DNA from: JBCDBD01 sp039184335
GTDB taxonomy: Bacteria; Bacteroidota; Bacteroidia; Flavobacteriales; Flavobacteriaceae
Length of the DNA: 64,000 bases
Assembly: GCA_039184335.1 (NCBI GenBank)
Contig: JBCDBD010000019.1
Location: 1-64,000 of the forward strand
Reading direction: 5' to 3'
How positions within the stretch are numbered: the stretch's first letter is position 1; each line of letters starts with the position of its first letter. A model generated the notes under the pieces. The model worked only from the letters and a program-made list of their open reading frames with translations. It was not told the origin of the DNA and made no database searches. Of the stretch, positions 25,215-33,332 are shown piece by piece. A program made the translations under genes and the position numbers.

Positions 25215-28184
25215 TTATGCCGAAACGGCTGCAGCAATCTTCTTTCTCAAGGCATCAAACATAATCGGAGTTGCAATAAATACCGATGAATATGTACCAA
25301 CAAGTACTCCAACAATCATCGCAAACATAAAACCCCTTAGGCTTTCACCACCAAAGACAAAGATGGCCAAAAGTACGATCAAGGTGGTCAATGATGTATT
25401 CAGGGTACGGCTTAATGTACTGTTCAATGCTTGGTTGATATGCGCTCCATCCTTCCATCCCTTCAGATTGACCACTTCACGGATACGGTCGAAAACCACC
25501 ACCGTATCGTTCAAAGAATACCCAATAACCGTTAAGATGGCAGCGATAAAGGCTTGGTCAATTTCCATATTAAAAGGCATAATGGCACTGGTCAGTGAAA
25601 AGATGCCCAGTACAATCATCACATCGTGGAATACAGCGATGACAGCACCCAATGAAAATTGCCATTTTCTAAATCGCAATAGGATATATAAAAACACAAC
25701 GGCCAAAGACCCGATAATGGCCAGTACCGCATTCTTTTTGATATCATCGGCAATGGTCGGCCCTACTTTCACAGATTGTAAGATACCGATTGATTTCTCT
25801 GAGGCCCCAACTGTAAAGTCATCAAAAGAAGTGCCGTCAGGTAAATACTTCTGTAAAGACGTATAGAGTTTATCCTGTATTTCAGCATCTACCTCAATAC
25901 CTTCAACATCAACTTTATAAGGCGTAGTAACCTTTATTTGATTGGCTTCCCCGAAGGTTTTTACATTGGTACCACTACCGAATACGGCATTCAGTTCAGA
26001 AGCAATCTCCGATGGGTTCACAGCTTGTTCAAATCGTATCTGGTAAGAGCGTCCACCAACAAAATCCACCCCTTGCTGTAGGCCATTGGTAAACAATGAG
26101 AAAGCCCCTACCCCAACCAATATCAGCGAAATCACATAGGCAATTTTTCGCTTGCCCAAGAAATTGATATTCATGTTTGTGAACAGGTTCTTGGTCATCG
26201 TGGTTGAGAAATCCAAGCTTCTACCCTTTTTGGAAATATACCAATCAACCAACAAACGGGTTATGAAAATTGCGGTGAACAGTGATGTGACGATACCTAT
26301 AAGCAGTGTAGTGGCAAAACCTTTGATGGGGCCTGATCCAAAAACAAAAAGAATGATAGCCGTAAGCCCAGTAGTGATATTGGCATCTAAAATGGATGAG
26401 AGGGCATTGCTAAATCCATCAGCAACTGCCTGTGCCTTGCCTTTGCCCCTTACCAATTCTTCCTTGACCCGTTCAAAAATAAGAACATTGGCATCAACCG
26501 ACATACCTATGGTCAATACGATACCTGCGATACCCGGTAAGGTCAAGACAGCCCCCAAACTTGTCAGCACCCCAAAAATCAACAAGATGTTCAAGACCAA
26601 GGCGATATCTGCAAAAATGCCTGCTTTGCCATAGTAAAATACCATCCAAAGCAAGACAAACGCCATGGCAATGATGAATGACATGAAACCACTGTCAATG
26701 GCTTCTTGCCCCAAAGATGGCCCAACCACTTCTGATTGAATGATCTCTGCAGAGGCAGGAAGCTTTCCTGCCCGTAAAACGTTTGCAATATCTTTGGTTT
26801 CATTGACCGTAAAGGTTCCCGTTATTTCAGAGCGACCTCCAGAAATTGGCCCTGAAGAAACACCTGGGGCCGTGTATACCTTATTATCCAAAACAATGGC
26901 AATACCTGTCTGGTTATTGAATGCATCACCGGTCAATCGTTCCCATTCTTTCGCTCCACGAGTATTCATCGTCATGCTCACTGCGGGCTTATTGAACTGA
27001 TCAAAGGTATCTTGGGCATCTGAAACCACATCACCGCTGATTCGTGGAACGTTGTCCCTATTTGATTTCAATGCATACAGCTCGGCCACTTCAACATCTT
27101 TAGGGGGTCGCTCCCATGCAAACTTGGTAAACTGTACATCTACAGGCAGCAGCCTTCTGATTTCAGGCATACGGAGGTAAGACCCTACCACTGCTGTATC
27201 TGACAAAGCCACCCTAGCGATGGCATGGCTTCCAGGACTTGCAGGAATCAATTTGCCCAAAAGTGGGTTTGCCTGCTCTGTCAAGTCAAGGGAATCTTGG
27301 GCAACATCTGACAACAGGGAATCTATCTCTGATTCGGGCTTTGTCAATGTGTCTTGTTCTCTGGTCTCGGGTTCTAAGATATCACGCAAACGCTCATTGG
27401 CATTTACAAAGAACCGACCTAAACTTTGATCACTCTGCTGATAGGTTTCCCAAAACTCCAATTGTGCGGTACTGGATAAAAGCTCTTGTGCCCTTGCAAT
27501 ATCCCTTGCACCCGGTAGTTCGACCAAAATACGCCCTGAATTTCCCTCACGCTGAATATTGGGTTGGGTCACCCCAAAACCATCAATACGTTCACGCAGT
27601 ACCTCAAAGGCAGAAACAATCGACTCATCAATCTTTCTACGAATGACAGGCTTTACCTCATCATCGGTCATTTGAAAGTTGATTTCGTCACTTAGCCCTT
27701 TATTGGCAAAAATATCGGGTGACGCCAATTTGACATCTCCCTTTACATTGTCAAATGCATCAAAAAAGAGTTCCAAATAGGTTTCGTCACTTCGTTTTGA
27801 AGCCTCATCGGCATCAGCCAAGGCCTTGTTAAAAACTGGGTTTTTGGTATTGTTGGCCAAACCTTTCAAGATATCCTTTACTGAAATCTGAAGGGTAACA
27901 TTGATACCTCCCTTAAGGTCAAGTCCTTTGTTCAGTTCTTTTGTTTTAGCGTCTTCATAGCTCGTATATCCCAAAATGGGGTTTCCACCTATTGAATCTA
28001 AATACGACGCTTCTAAAGCCTCTCGCTTGGCCACATAGTCTTCTTCTATTTCAGAAATTTGGCCAATGGCGAAGTTTTCAGCATCTTTCTCAATCTTACT
28101 TGTAATGAAAGTGAAGGATAGCTGATAAATACTCACTACACCAAAAAGGAGCGCAAAAAGCCTTATAAGTCCCTTATTTTGCAT
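25215..28184 (-). CDS. secDF: protein translocase subunit SecDF (fused)
   Basis: 989 residues joining SecD and SecF, the proton-driven partner of SecYEG that pulls proteins through the inner membrane. The N-terminal helix is followed by the SecD periplasmic P1 region with DLKGGINVTLQISV. The SecD membrane block carries the motif SVDANVLIFERVKEEL. The SecF half has QGVDFVGGRSYQIRF, TVIGYSLNDTVVVFDRIREV and a second membrane block. Fusion of SecD and SecF is standard in Bacteroidota. Many lipoproteins and T9SS substrates encoded nearby would pass through this route. Confidence 0.97.
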   Translation of the reverse strand: MQNKGLIRLFALLFGVVSIYQLSFTFITSKIEKDAENFAIGQISEIEEDYVAKREALEASYLDSIGGNPILGYTSYEDAKTKELNKGLDLKGGINVTLQISVKDILKGLANNTKNPVFNKALADADEASKRSDETYLELFFDAFDNVKGDVKLASPDIFANKGLSDEINFQMTDDEVKPVIRRKIDESIVSAFEVLRERIDGFGVTQPNIQREGNSGRILVELPGARDIARAQELLSSTAQLEFWETYQQSDQSLGRFFVNANERLRDILEPETREQDTLTKPESEIDSLLSDVAQDSLDLTEQANPLLGKLIPASPGSHAIARVALSDTAVVGSYLRMPEIRRLLPVDVQFTKFAWERPPKDVEVAELYALKSNRDNVPRISGDVVSDAQDTFDQFNKPAVSMTMNTRGAKEWERLTGDAFNNQTGIAIVLDNKVYTAPGVSSGPISGGRSEITGTFTVNETKDIANVLRAGKLPASAEIIQSEVVGPSLGQEAIDSGFMSFIIAMAFVLLWMVFYYGKAGIFADIALVLNILLIFGVLTSLGAVLTLPGIAGIVLTIGMSVDANVLIFERVKEELVRGKGKAQAVADGFSNALSSILDANITTGLTAIILFVFGSGPIKGFATTLLIGIVTSLFTAIFITRLLVDWYISKKGRSLDFSTTMTKNLFTNMNINFLGKRKIAYVISLILVGVGAFSLFTNGLQQGVDFVGGRSYQIRFEQAVNPSEIASELNAVFGSGTNVKTFGEANQIKVTTPYKVDVEGIEVDAEIQDKLYTSLQKYLPDGTSFDDFTVGASEKSIGILQSVKVGPTIADDIKKNAVLAIIGSLAVVFLYILLRFRKWQFSLGAVIAVFHDVMIVLGIFSLTSAIMPFNMEIDQAFIAAILTVIGYSLNDTVVVFDRIREVVNLKGWKDGAHINQALNSTLSRTLNTSLTTLIVLLAIFVFGGESLRGFMFAMIVGVLVGTYSSVFIATPIMFDALRKKIAAAVSA

Positions 28185-28222
28185 TGATTGTTAAATTTTT
28201 AGAAGTTTTCTTAAACAGCGTG

Positions 28223-28253
28223 CAAATATATCATTTCAAATAAGATTTGCCAA
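28223..28253 (-). promoter_or_regulatory. Bacteroidota promoter of secDF
   Basis: On the minus strand TTG (28251-28253), a 20-base spacer and TATATTTG (28223-28230) match the consensus exactly. The -7 element lies 38 bases before the ATG. Confidence 0.8.
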
Positions 28254-28294
28254 TAGAATTATAGCAATTATGATACTCCGGACAGAAAAAGAAA

Positions 28295-28374
28295 ATGTCA
28301 TTTCGAATACCTTTTGATGGGAAATCTTAAAAGAAAAATAGATTTTCCGGTCGTCAGCTTCTTCGAAATGACAT
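28295..28374. repeat. 80-bp imperfect palindromic intergenic element
   Basis: The arms ATGTCATTTCGAA (28295-28307) and TTCGAAATGACAT (28362-28374) are perfect inverted repeats. An inner pair, GGAAATCT and AGATTTTCC, continues the palindrome with a short loop. TGTCATTTCGA...TCGAAATGACA boundaries recall dispersed intergenic REP-like elements found in many flavobacterial genomes; that is from memory, and copy number here cannot be tested within one window. It sits between the mdh stop and the secDF promoter and may also act as the mdh terminator. Confidence 0.65.
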
Positions 28375-28397
28375 CTATCTGTTAAAAAACCAAAGTA

Positions 28398-29324
28398 TCA
28401 CAACTGCAGTAGGCCGTTGGTCTTTGAAACCCCTTCGGCACTTTCTTGCATTTTTGCTTTTTCGGCATCACTCAAATCTATGTCCACAATGTTTTCGATA
28501 CCCTCTTTTCCAAGAATCACAGGAACCCCTATACAAATACCATCAAGCCCATACTCTCCCTCTAAATAGGTGGAACATGGAAACATTTTCTTCAAATCAC
28601 AGGCAATCGCATGCACCAGACCGGAAACTGCTGCCCCTGGCGCATACCATGCACTGGTGCCCAACAACTTTGTGAGTGTCGCACCTCCAACCTTGGTATC
28701 CTCTACTACTTGCTGCATTCGTTCTTGGGACAGGAATTCGGAAACCTTAACGCTATTGCGGGTGGCATGACCGATCAAAGGGACCATCCCTTTATCGCTA
28801 TGGCCACCTATGACCATGCCATCAACATCAGAAATTGGAGCTTTCAGGGCTTCAGCAAGACGATACTTGAAACGTGCACTATCCAAAGCACCACCCATAC
28901 CTATGATTCGATTTTTAGGCAGGCCTGTGGTCTTATGCACCAAATAGGTCATGGTATCCATAGGGTTACTGACCACGATAACAATGGCATTGGGTGAATG
29001 TTCAAGAAGGCTTGTCGAGACTGTCTTCACGATACCTGCATTGATTCCGATAAGTTCTTCCCTGGTCATTCCCGGTTTTCTCGGTATGCCTGATGTTATC
29101 ACCACGATATTACTATCTGCAGTTTTTGAATAATCACCAGTAGTACCTGTTATCTTGGTATCAAACCCGTTTAACGAAGCGGTCTGCATTAAATCCATGG
29201 CCTTACCCTCTGCATAACCCTCCTTAATGTCCAATAGCACCACTTCAGATGCAAAATTCTTAATCGCTATATATTCGGCACAGCTCGCTCCCACTGCTCC
29301 TGCCCCAACTACGGTAATTTTCAT
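28398..29324 (-). CDS. mdh: malate dehydrogenase
   Basis: 308 residues. It interconverts malate and oxaloacetate with NAD in the citric acid cycle. It has the Rossmann motif GAGAVGASCAE followed by the NAD-selecting Asp (VVLLDI), the substrate arginines in ITSGIPRKPGMTREEL and DSARFKYRL, and the catalytic His in GGHSDKGMVPL. It is of the LDH-like MDH class. The -7 promoter element lies 31 bases upstream of the start, and the 80-bp palindrome follows the stop. It is probably monocistronic. Confidence 0.97.
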   Translation of the reverse strand: MKITVVGAGAVGASCAEYIAIKNFASEVVLLDIKEGYAEGKAMDLMQTASLNGFDTKITGTTGDYSKTADSNIVVITSGIPRKPGMTREELIGINAGIVKTVSTSLLEHSPNAIVIVVSNPMDTMTYLVHKTTGLPKNRIIGMGGALDSARFKYRLAEALKAPISDVDGMVIGGHSDKGMVPLIGHATRNSVKVSEFLSQERMQQVVEDTKVGGATLTKLLGTSAWYAPGAAVSGLVHAIACDLKKMFPCSTYLEGEYGLDGICIGVPVILGKEGIENIVDIDLSDAEKAKMQESAEGVSKTNGLLQL

Positions 29325-29354
29325 GTCTATATGGTTTTATTTTTTTAAACTTCC

Positions 29355-29362
29355 CAAAAATA
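29355..29362 (-). promoter_or_regulatory. -7 element of mdh
   Basis: TATTTTTG on the minus strand matches TAnnTTTG, 30 bases before the mdh ATG. No TTG is seen 18-21 bases further upstream, so it is a partial match. Confidence 0.5.
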
Positions 29363-29573
29363 GGGCATTTCAACCCAATTTTCCATGCTAAAAATCATTG
29401 TTGGTCATTGCATAACAACAAACAGCATTTCATGTAAGAATTTACTCGTTTTTGTTAAAAAAAAATGCTTTTTGACGAAGAAAGGTCATTTTGCATGTTG
29501 TACATCGATTTTTTATACGTGTATCTACATATTCAGCGTTATAACAATCCCAAATCAAAGCTTACCTACATTT

Positions 29574-29945
29574 ATGAAAAAGCTCTTTTCATTTTTGGCT
29601 GTCTTTGCTATTATTTTTATTAGCAACTGTTCTGAAATTCCAGAAAACAATGATCCCGTATTAGGTATTTGGTCCAAAACCGAAATCTCATCTTCTCATC
29701 AAGATGGTGAAACGGTCCATCGTGAAGAATGGATTTTCAATGATGCTTTTTTAGGAAGATACCATAGCTATATCGATGCAAGTATAGCATTTTACACTGA
29801 TTTCAGTTGGTCAGAGGAAAATGGGGTCTATACCATTGAATATAGTGGAACAGACATCCCGAAAGCCGAAGTACAATTGAACAAGTCTTCTGAAACCGAC
29901 CTATTGGAATACCAAAACGGTAATCTCTTCGCCAGAAGGGAATAA
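29574..29945 (+). CDS. small lipoprotein, lipocalin-like
   Basis: 123 residues. The signal peptide MKKLFSFLAVFAIIFISNC ends in a lipobox. The mature part begins with DPVLGIWSKTE, the typical first strand of the lipocalin-like families found in Bacteroidota lipoproteins (a Gly-x-Trp near the start of a small beta barrel). The start is chosen at the signal peptide; the frame is open upstream to 29385, but that portion is Cys-rich and not lipoprotein-like. A strong terminator follows. The ligand and role are unknown. Confidence 0.75.
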   Translation: MKKLFSFLAVFAIIFISNCSEIPENNDPVLGIWSKTEISSSHQDGETVHREEWIFNDAFLGRYHSYIDASIAFYTDFSWSEENGVYTIEYSGTDIPKAEVQLNKSSETDLLEYQNGNLFARRE

Positions 29946-29982
29946 TGTGATGGATTACCGTGAACACCCTATGAAAATCAGT

Positions 29983-30020
29983 AGCCCTGACAGTACATAC
30001 TGTCAGGGCTTTCATTTTTT
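29983..30020 (+). terminator. intrinsic terminator
   Basis: A perfect 13-bp stem AGCCCTGACAGTA/TACTGTCAGGGCT with a 2-base loop (tight, so about 11 working pairs) is followed by TTCATTTTTT. It lies 38 bases after the lipoprotein stop. Confidence 0.9.
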
Positions 30021-30037
30021 TCAGCTATATCTTCTGA

Positions 30038-31045
30038 TTATCTAAAACCAAAATGAATCCCCGCTGTCAAAGTGTTGAACTCAGCAATATTGTAATCGAC
30101 ATTGATCCTAAAAAAGCCAAGTTTCAATTTGGTACCGACATTGGCAATTACACCGTTTACACTTTCTGTGACCGTGAATGGGTCGACATAGGTTGTTTGT
30201 ACAGGTCCTGAAGTGACTTCATAGGTTCCTAAGAAATCAATTTCCGATTCCCCAGTGATATATCCCAAACCCCCATAAAAATTAATGACCGGTAATTTTG
30301 TTGAAACCACTGCGTTAAATGCCCATGAGTTGATTGAGGCATCGACTCTTTGGTCTGACCCTTCTATGATATCGGCTCCTTCAAAATTATAGTCACCTGA
30401 GAGGTCTGTGTAGCCAATTACCGCCGATACTGCCACTGGCCAAAGCCTATCTGCAGGAAGCAACTTGGTAAACTCATATTGGATTCCAGCTCCAAAAAGT
30501 CCAATTTCCGCTTCATCATCAAAATTGATTTTGGGTAAAAAACGGGCTTTGACCTCCAATCCTTTGATAAGTCCTACGCTGACTTGAATATGGCCCGAAG
30601 GCACAAAATTAAAGTCTTCTGCAGCCAGTCCTGAAGGCAATTCGAATTCTTCCCTAGAAAAACCATTCTCATCAGAAACAAAAACCTGTATGTCTTCCAA
30701 ATCGCCCAATGATGTGGACACTGGCCTAGCCTGGCCAGGATTTACCACAAAATCGAGATTTTCATAATCATCGGGATCAAGAACAAATGTCTGTTTATCG
30801 TCCTTGTTCTTAAACCCTGTAAAGTTACCTGCAATTGTTATTTCAAATCCGCCCAAAGGTTTGGCGACACCTGTAGTGTACCACCCATTTGAGATGGAAT
30901 ACACAGCAGCTTCTGAAACGGGTGCCAGGTAATCATTCGCAAAACGCTCGGCATCATTGATGCCCGATATAAAAAGATCGTTCAAATCCTGTGCTTTACC
31001 TACTATAAAACAAGACAGGAGTGCCAACAAAAAAAAATTTTTCAT
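30038..31045 (-). CDS. DUF6588 family outer-membrane protein
   Basis: 335 residues with a signal peptide (FIVGKAQ). Repeated amphipathic beta strands (FEITIAGNFTGF, HIQVSVGLIKGLEVKARFL, INVDYNIAEFNTLTAGIHFGF) and a terminal Phe-Arg indicate an outer-membrane barrel. The pattern ISNGWYTTGVAKPLGGFEIT matches my memory of DUF6588. It lies downstream of gyrB on the same strand, with a gyrB terminator between them, so expression is probably separate. The function is unknown. Confidence 0.75.
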   Translation of the reverse strand: MKNFFLLALLSCFIVGKAQDLNDLFISGINDAERFANDYLAPVSEAAVYSISNGWYTTGVAKPLGGFEITIAGNFTGFKNKDDKQTFVLDPDDYENLDFVVNPGQARPVSTSLGDLEDIQVFVSDENGFSREEFELPSGLAAEDFNFVPSGHIQVSVGLIKGLEVKARFLPKINFDDEAEIGLFGAGIQYEFTKLLPADRLWPVAVSAVIGYTDLSGDYNFEGADIIEGSDQRVDASINSWAFNAVVSTKLPVINFYGGLGYITGESEIDFLGTYEVTSGPVQTTYVDPFTVTESVNGVIANVGTKLKLGFFRINVDYNIAEFNTLTAGIHFGFR

Positions 31046-31070
31046 GCGATATAATTTCCTTAAAACTAAA

Positions 31071-31097
31071 AAACTCGCCTTGTTAGGGCGAGTTTTT
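31071..31097 (-). terminator. intrinsic terminator of gyrB
   Basis: On the minus strand the stem GGCGAGTTT pairs with AAACTCGCC and is followed by a T-rich run. It begins 20 bases after the gyrB stop. Confidence 0.8.
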
Positions 31098-31116
31098 GTT
31101 GTGAAACTATCATTAA

Positions 31117-33057
31117 TTAGGCATCAATATTCGCATATACCGCATTCTTTTCAATGAATTCACGTCTAGGGGGCACTTCATCGCCCATGAGCATGGAGAA
31201 AATACGATCAGATTCCGTGGCATTATCAATAGTTACCTGCCGCAACGTACGAAATTCAGGATTCATGGTAGTATCCCATAATTGTTCTGCATTCATTTCA
31301 CCCAGACCTTTGTAACGCTGGATGTTGGCTCCGCCATTCATCGAATCTATAATGGTATCACGCTCCTTGTCACTCCAAGCATAACGTTTTTTTGCGCCTT
31401 TCTTTACCAAATACAGTGGAGGCGTCGCGATATATACATGTCCGTTTTCAATAAGTTCACGCATATAACGAAAGAAAAATGTCAAGATCAGTGTTTCAAT
31501 GTGACTACCATCAACATCGGCATCACACATGATGACCACTTTGTGATACCTCAATTTTTCTAAATTCAAGGCCTTGCTATCTTCCTCGGTACCTATGGTA
31601 ACACCTAGGGCGGTATACATGTTCTTGATTTCCTCGTTTTCAAAAACCTTGTGCTGCATGGCCTTTTCAACATTCAATATTTTTCCCCGTAATGGTAAAA
31701 TTGCCTGAAAATTACGGTCTCTACCCATTTTAGCAGTACCCCCTGCAGAATCACCTTCGACCAAGAACAATTCACATTTGGCAGGGTCTTGTTCAGAGCA
31801 ATCAGTGAGCTTGCCAGGCAAGCCACCAACACTCATCGGATTTTTTCGTTGTACCATTTCACGGGCCTTTGCCGCGGCGTGTCGTGCCTGTGCTGCCAAT
31901 ATGACTTTCTGCACCACACTTTTGGCATCATCAGGATGTTCTTCCAAATAGTTGGTCAACATCTCAGAGACTGCTTGGCTGACAGCACTGGTCACTTCAC
32001 GGTTACCCAGTTTTGTTTTGGTCTGACCCTCAAACTGGGGCTCAGCAACCTTGACGGAAACAATAGCGGTCAACCCTTCACGAAAATCATCACCTGCCAC
32101 TTCAAACTTAAGCTTATCCAACATTCCTGACGTGTCGGCATACTTTTTCAAAGTGGTCGTCAATCCTCTTCTGAAACCAGAAAGATGGGTACCCCCTTCA
32201 TGGGTATTGATATTGTTCACATAAGAGTACAGATTTTCAGTAAAGCCTGTGTTGTAGATCATGGCCACTTCAACGGGAATACCATTTTTTTCACCCTCCA
32301 TTGCAATCACACGCTGAATGAGTGGTTCACGATTGCCATCCAAAAACTTGATAAATTCTTTCAAGCCCTCTTCAGAATAAAAGGTTTCTGTGATGAATTC
32401 CCCTTTTTCGTCTTTGTTACGCCTATCGGTCAAGGTAATGGTCACCCCTTTGTTCAAGTAGGCGAGTTCGCGCATGCGATTTGAAAGGGTCTCATAATTA
32501 TACTCTACTGTCTGGGTAAAAATTTCATGGTCGGGCTTAAAGGTGACCGTAGTACCCGTTTCACTACTTTCGCCCACACTTTTTACGGGATAGTTCGTTT
32601 TTCCCCGTTCATATTCCTGCTCCCATATTTTGCCTTCACGATGTACTGTAGCCTTCAGGTGTACCGAAAGGGCATTGACCACTGAAACCCCTACCCCGTG
32701 GAGCCCTCCAGAAACTTTATAGGAGTCTTTATCAAACTTACCCCCTGCACCGATCTTGGTCATTACGACCTCAAGGGCAGACACGCCTTCTTTTTTGTGA
32801 AGCCCTACCGGGATACCCCTACCGTTGTCTTTAGTGGTAATGGAATTATCTTCATTGATGATGACCTGAATGGTATCGCAATGGCCGCCCATGGCCTCAT
32901 CAATGGAGTTATCGACTACTTCATACACCAAATGATGCAATCCCCGTACGCCAACATCACCAATGTACATTGAAGGGCGCATGCGTACATGTTCCATACC
33001 CTCGAGCGCCTGAATACTGTCAGCAGAATATTGCTTGTTATTTGCTTCTTCACTCAT
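31117..33057 (-). CDS. gyrB: DNA gyrase subunit B
   Basis: 646 residues. With GyrA it introduces negative supercoils into DNA. It has the GHKL ATPase signs (EVVDNSIDEA, DNGRGIP, GGLHGVGVSVVNAL), the transducer lysine QTKTKLGN and the TOPRIM segment (EGDSAGGTA, DADVDGSHI) followed by the GyrB C-terminal RYKGLGEMN. An AGGAG Shine-Dalgarno-like sequence lies 6 bases before the ATG, which is notable because most genes here lack one. A -7 box lies 39 bases upstream. Confidence 0.97.
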   Translation of the reverse strand: MSEEANNKQYSADSIQALEGMEHVRMRPSMYIGDVGVRGLHHLVYEVVDNSIDEAMGGHCDTIQVIINEDNSITTKDNGRGIPVGLHKKEGVSALEVVMTKIGAGGKFDKDSYKVSGGLHGVGVSVVNALSVHLKATVHREGKIWEQEYERGKTNYPVKSVGESSETGTTVTFKPDHEIFTQTVEYNYETLSNRMRELAYLNKGVTITLTDRRNKDEKGEFITETFYSEEGLKEFIKFLDGNREPLIQRVIAMEGEKNGIPVEVAMIYNTGFTENLYSYVNNINTHEGGTHLSGFRRGLTTTLKKYADTSGMLDKLKFEVAGDDFREGLTAIVSVKVAEPQFEGQTKTKLGNREVTSAVSQAVSEMLTNYLEEHPDDAKSVVQKVILAAQARHAAAKAREMVQRKNPMSVGGLPGKLTDCSEQDPAKCELFLVEGDSAGGTAKMGRDRNFQAILPLRGKILNVEKAMQHKVFENEEIKNMYTALGVTIGTEEDSKALNLEKLRYHKVVIMCDADVDGSHIETLILTFFFRYMRELIENGHVYIATPPLYLVKKGAKKRYAWSDKERDTIIDSMNGGANIQRYKGLGEMNAEQLWDTTMNPEFRTLRQVTIDNATESDRIFSMLMGDEVPPRREFIEKNAVYANIDA

Positions 33058-33095
33058 ATCGTTCTCCTAATTTATCTTACGTTTTTCCAATCTGA

Positions 33096-33103
33096 CAAAT
33101 ATA
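33096..33103 (-). promoter_or_regulatory. -7 element of gyrB
   Basis: TATATTTG on the minus strand is a perfect TAnnTTTG box 38 bases before the gyrB ATG. There is no clear TTG at -33. Confidence 0.55.
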
Positions 33104-33152
33104 AGTAAAACCCAGTAAAATTAGGTGTTTGTACTACTTTGGCGCACTCAAG

Positions 33153-33175
33153 TTATCAACAGTTTATGTGGAAAA
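33153..33175. promoter_or_regulatory. pair of DnaA-box-like sites upstream of gyrB
   Basis: TTATCAACA (33153-33161, one mismatch from TTATCCACA) and, on the other strand, TTTTCCACA (33167-33175, a full TTWTNCACA match) lie 5 bases apart in opposite orientation. They may bind DnaA as a gyrB operator or be chance matches. There is no box cluster or clear A+T-rich unwinding region to argue for an origin. Confidence 0.35.
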
Positions 33176-33248
33176 TAACGCCGCTTTTTGACAGTTGCAA
33201 ACGGCTTCTAAAACAGGAACAAAAAGCAGGGCCCAGTTCATATAACTA

Positions 33249-33277
33249 AAGAAGCACCAATGAAATTGGTGCTTCTT
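33249..33277 (-). terminator. intrinsic terminator of asnB
   Basis: A perfect 13-bp stem AAGAAGCACCAAT/ATTGGTGCTTCTT with a 3-base loop lies 55 bases after the asnB stop. The minus-strand 3' side is CTTCTTTAGTT, a moderate T tract. Confidence 0.7.
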
Positions 33278-33332
33278 ATTGACTAATTAAATGATTAAAA
33301 ATCGCTTACTCACCTAAAAATGAAAACAAGCT

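Noticed and set aside
27239..27646. Long open frame opposite secDF
   Set aside because: It lies wholly inside secDF on the other strand and reads as a complementary shadow without a family or start signal.
33058..33332. Replication origin at gyrB
   Set aside because: Only two DnaA-like boxes and no dnaA, dnaN or A+T-rich unwinding element are seen, so it is kept only as a weak finding.
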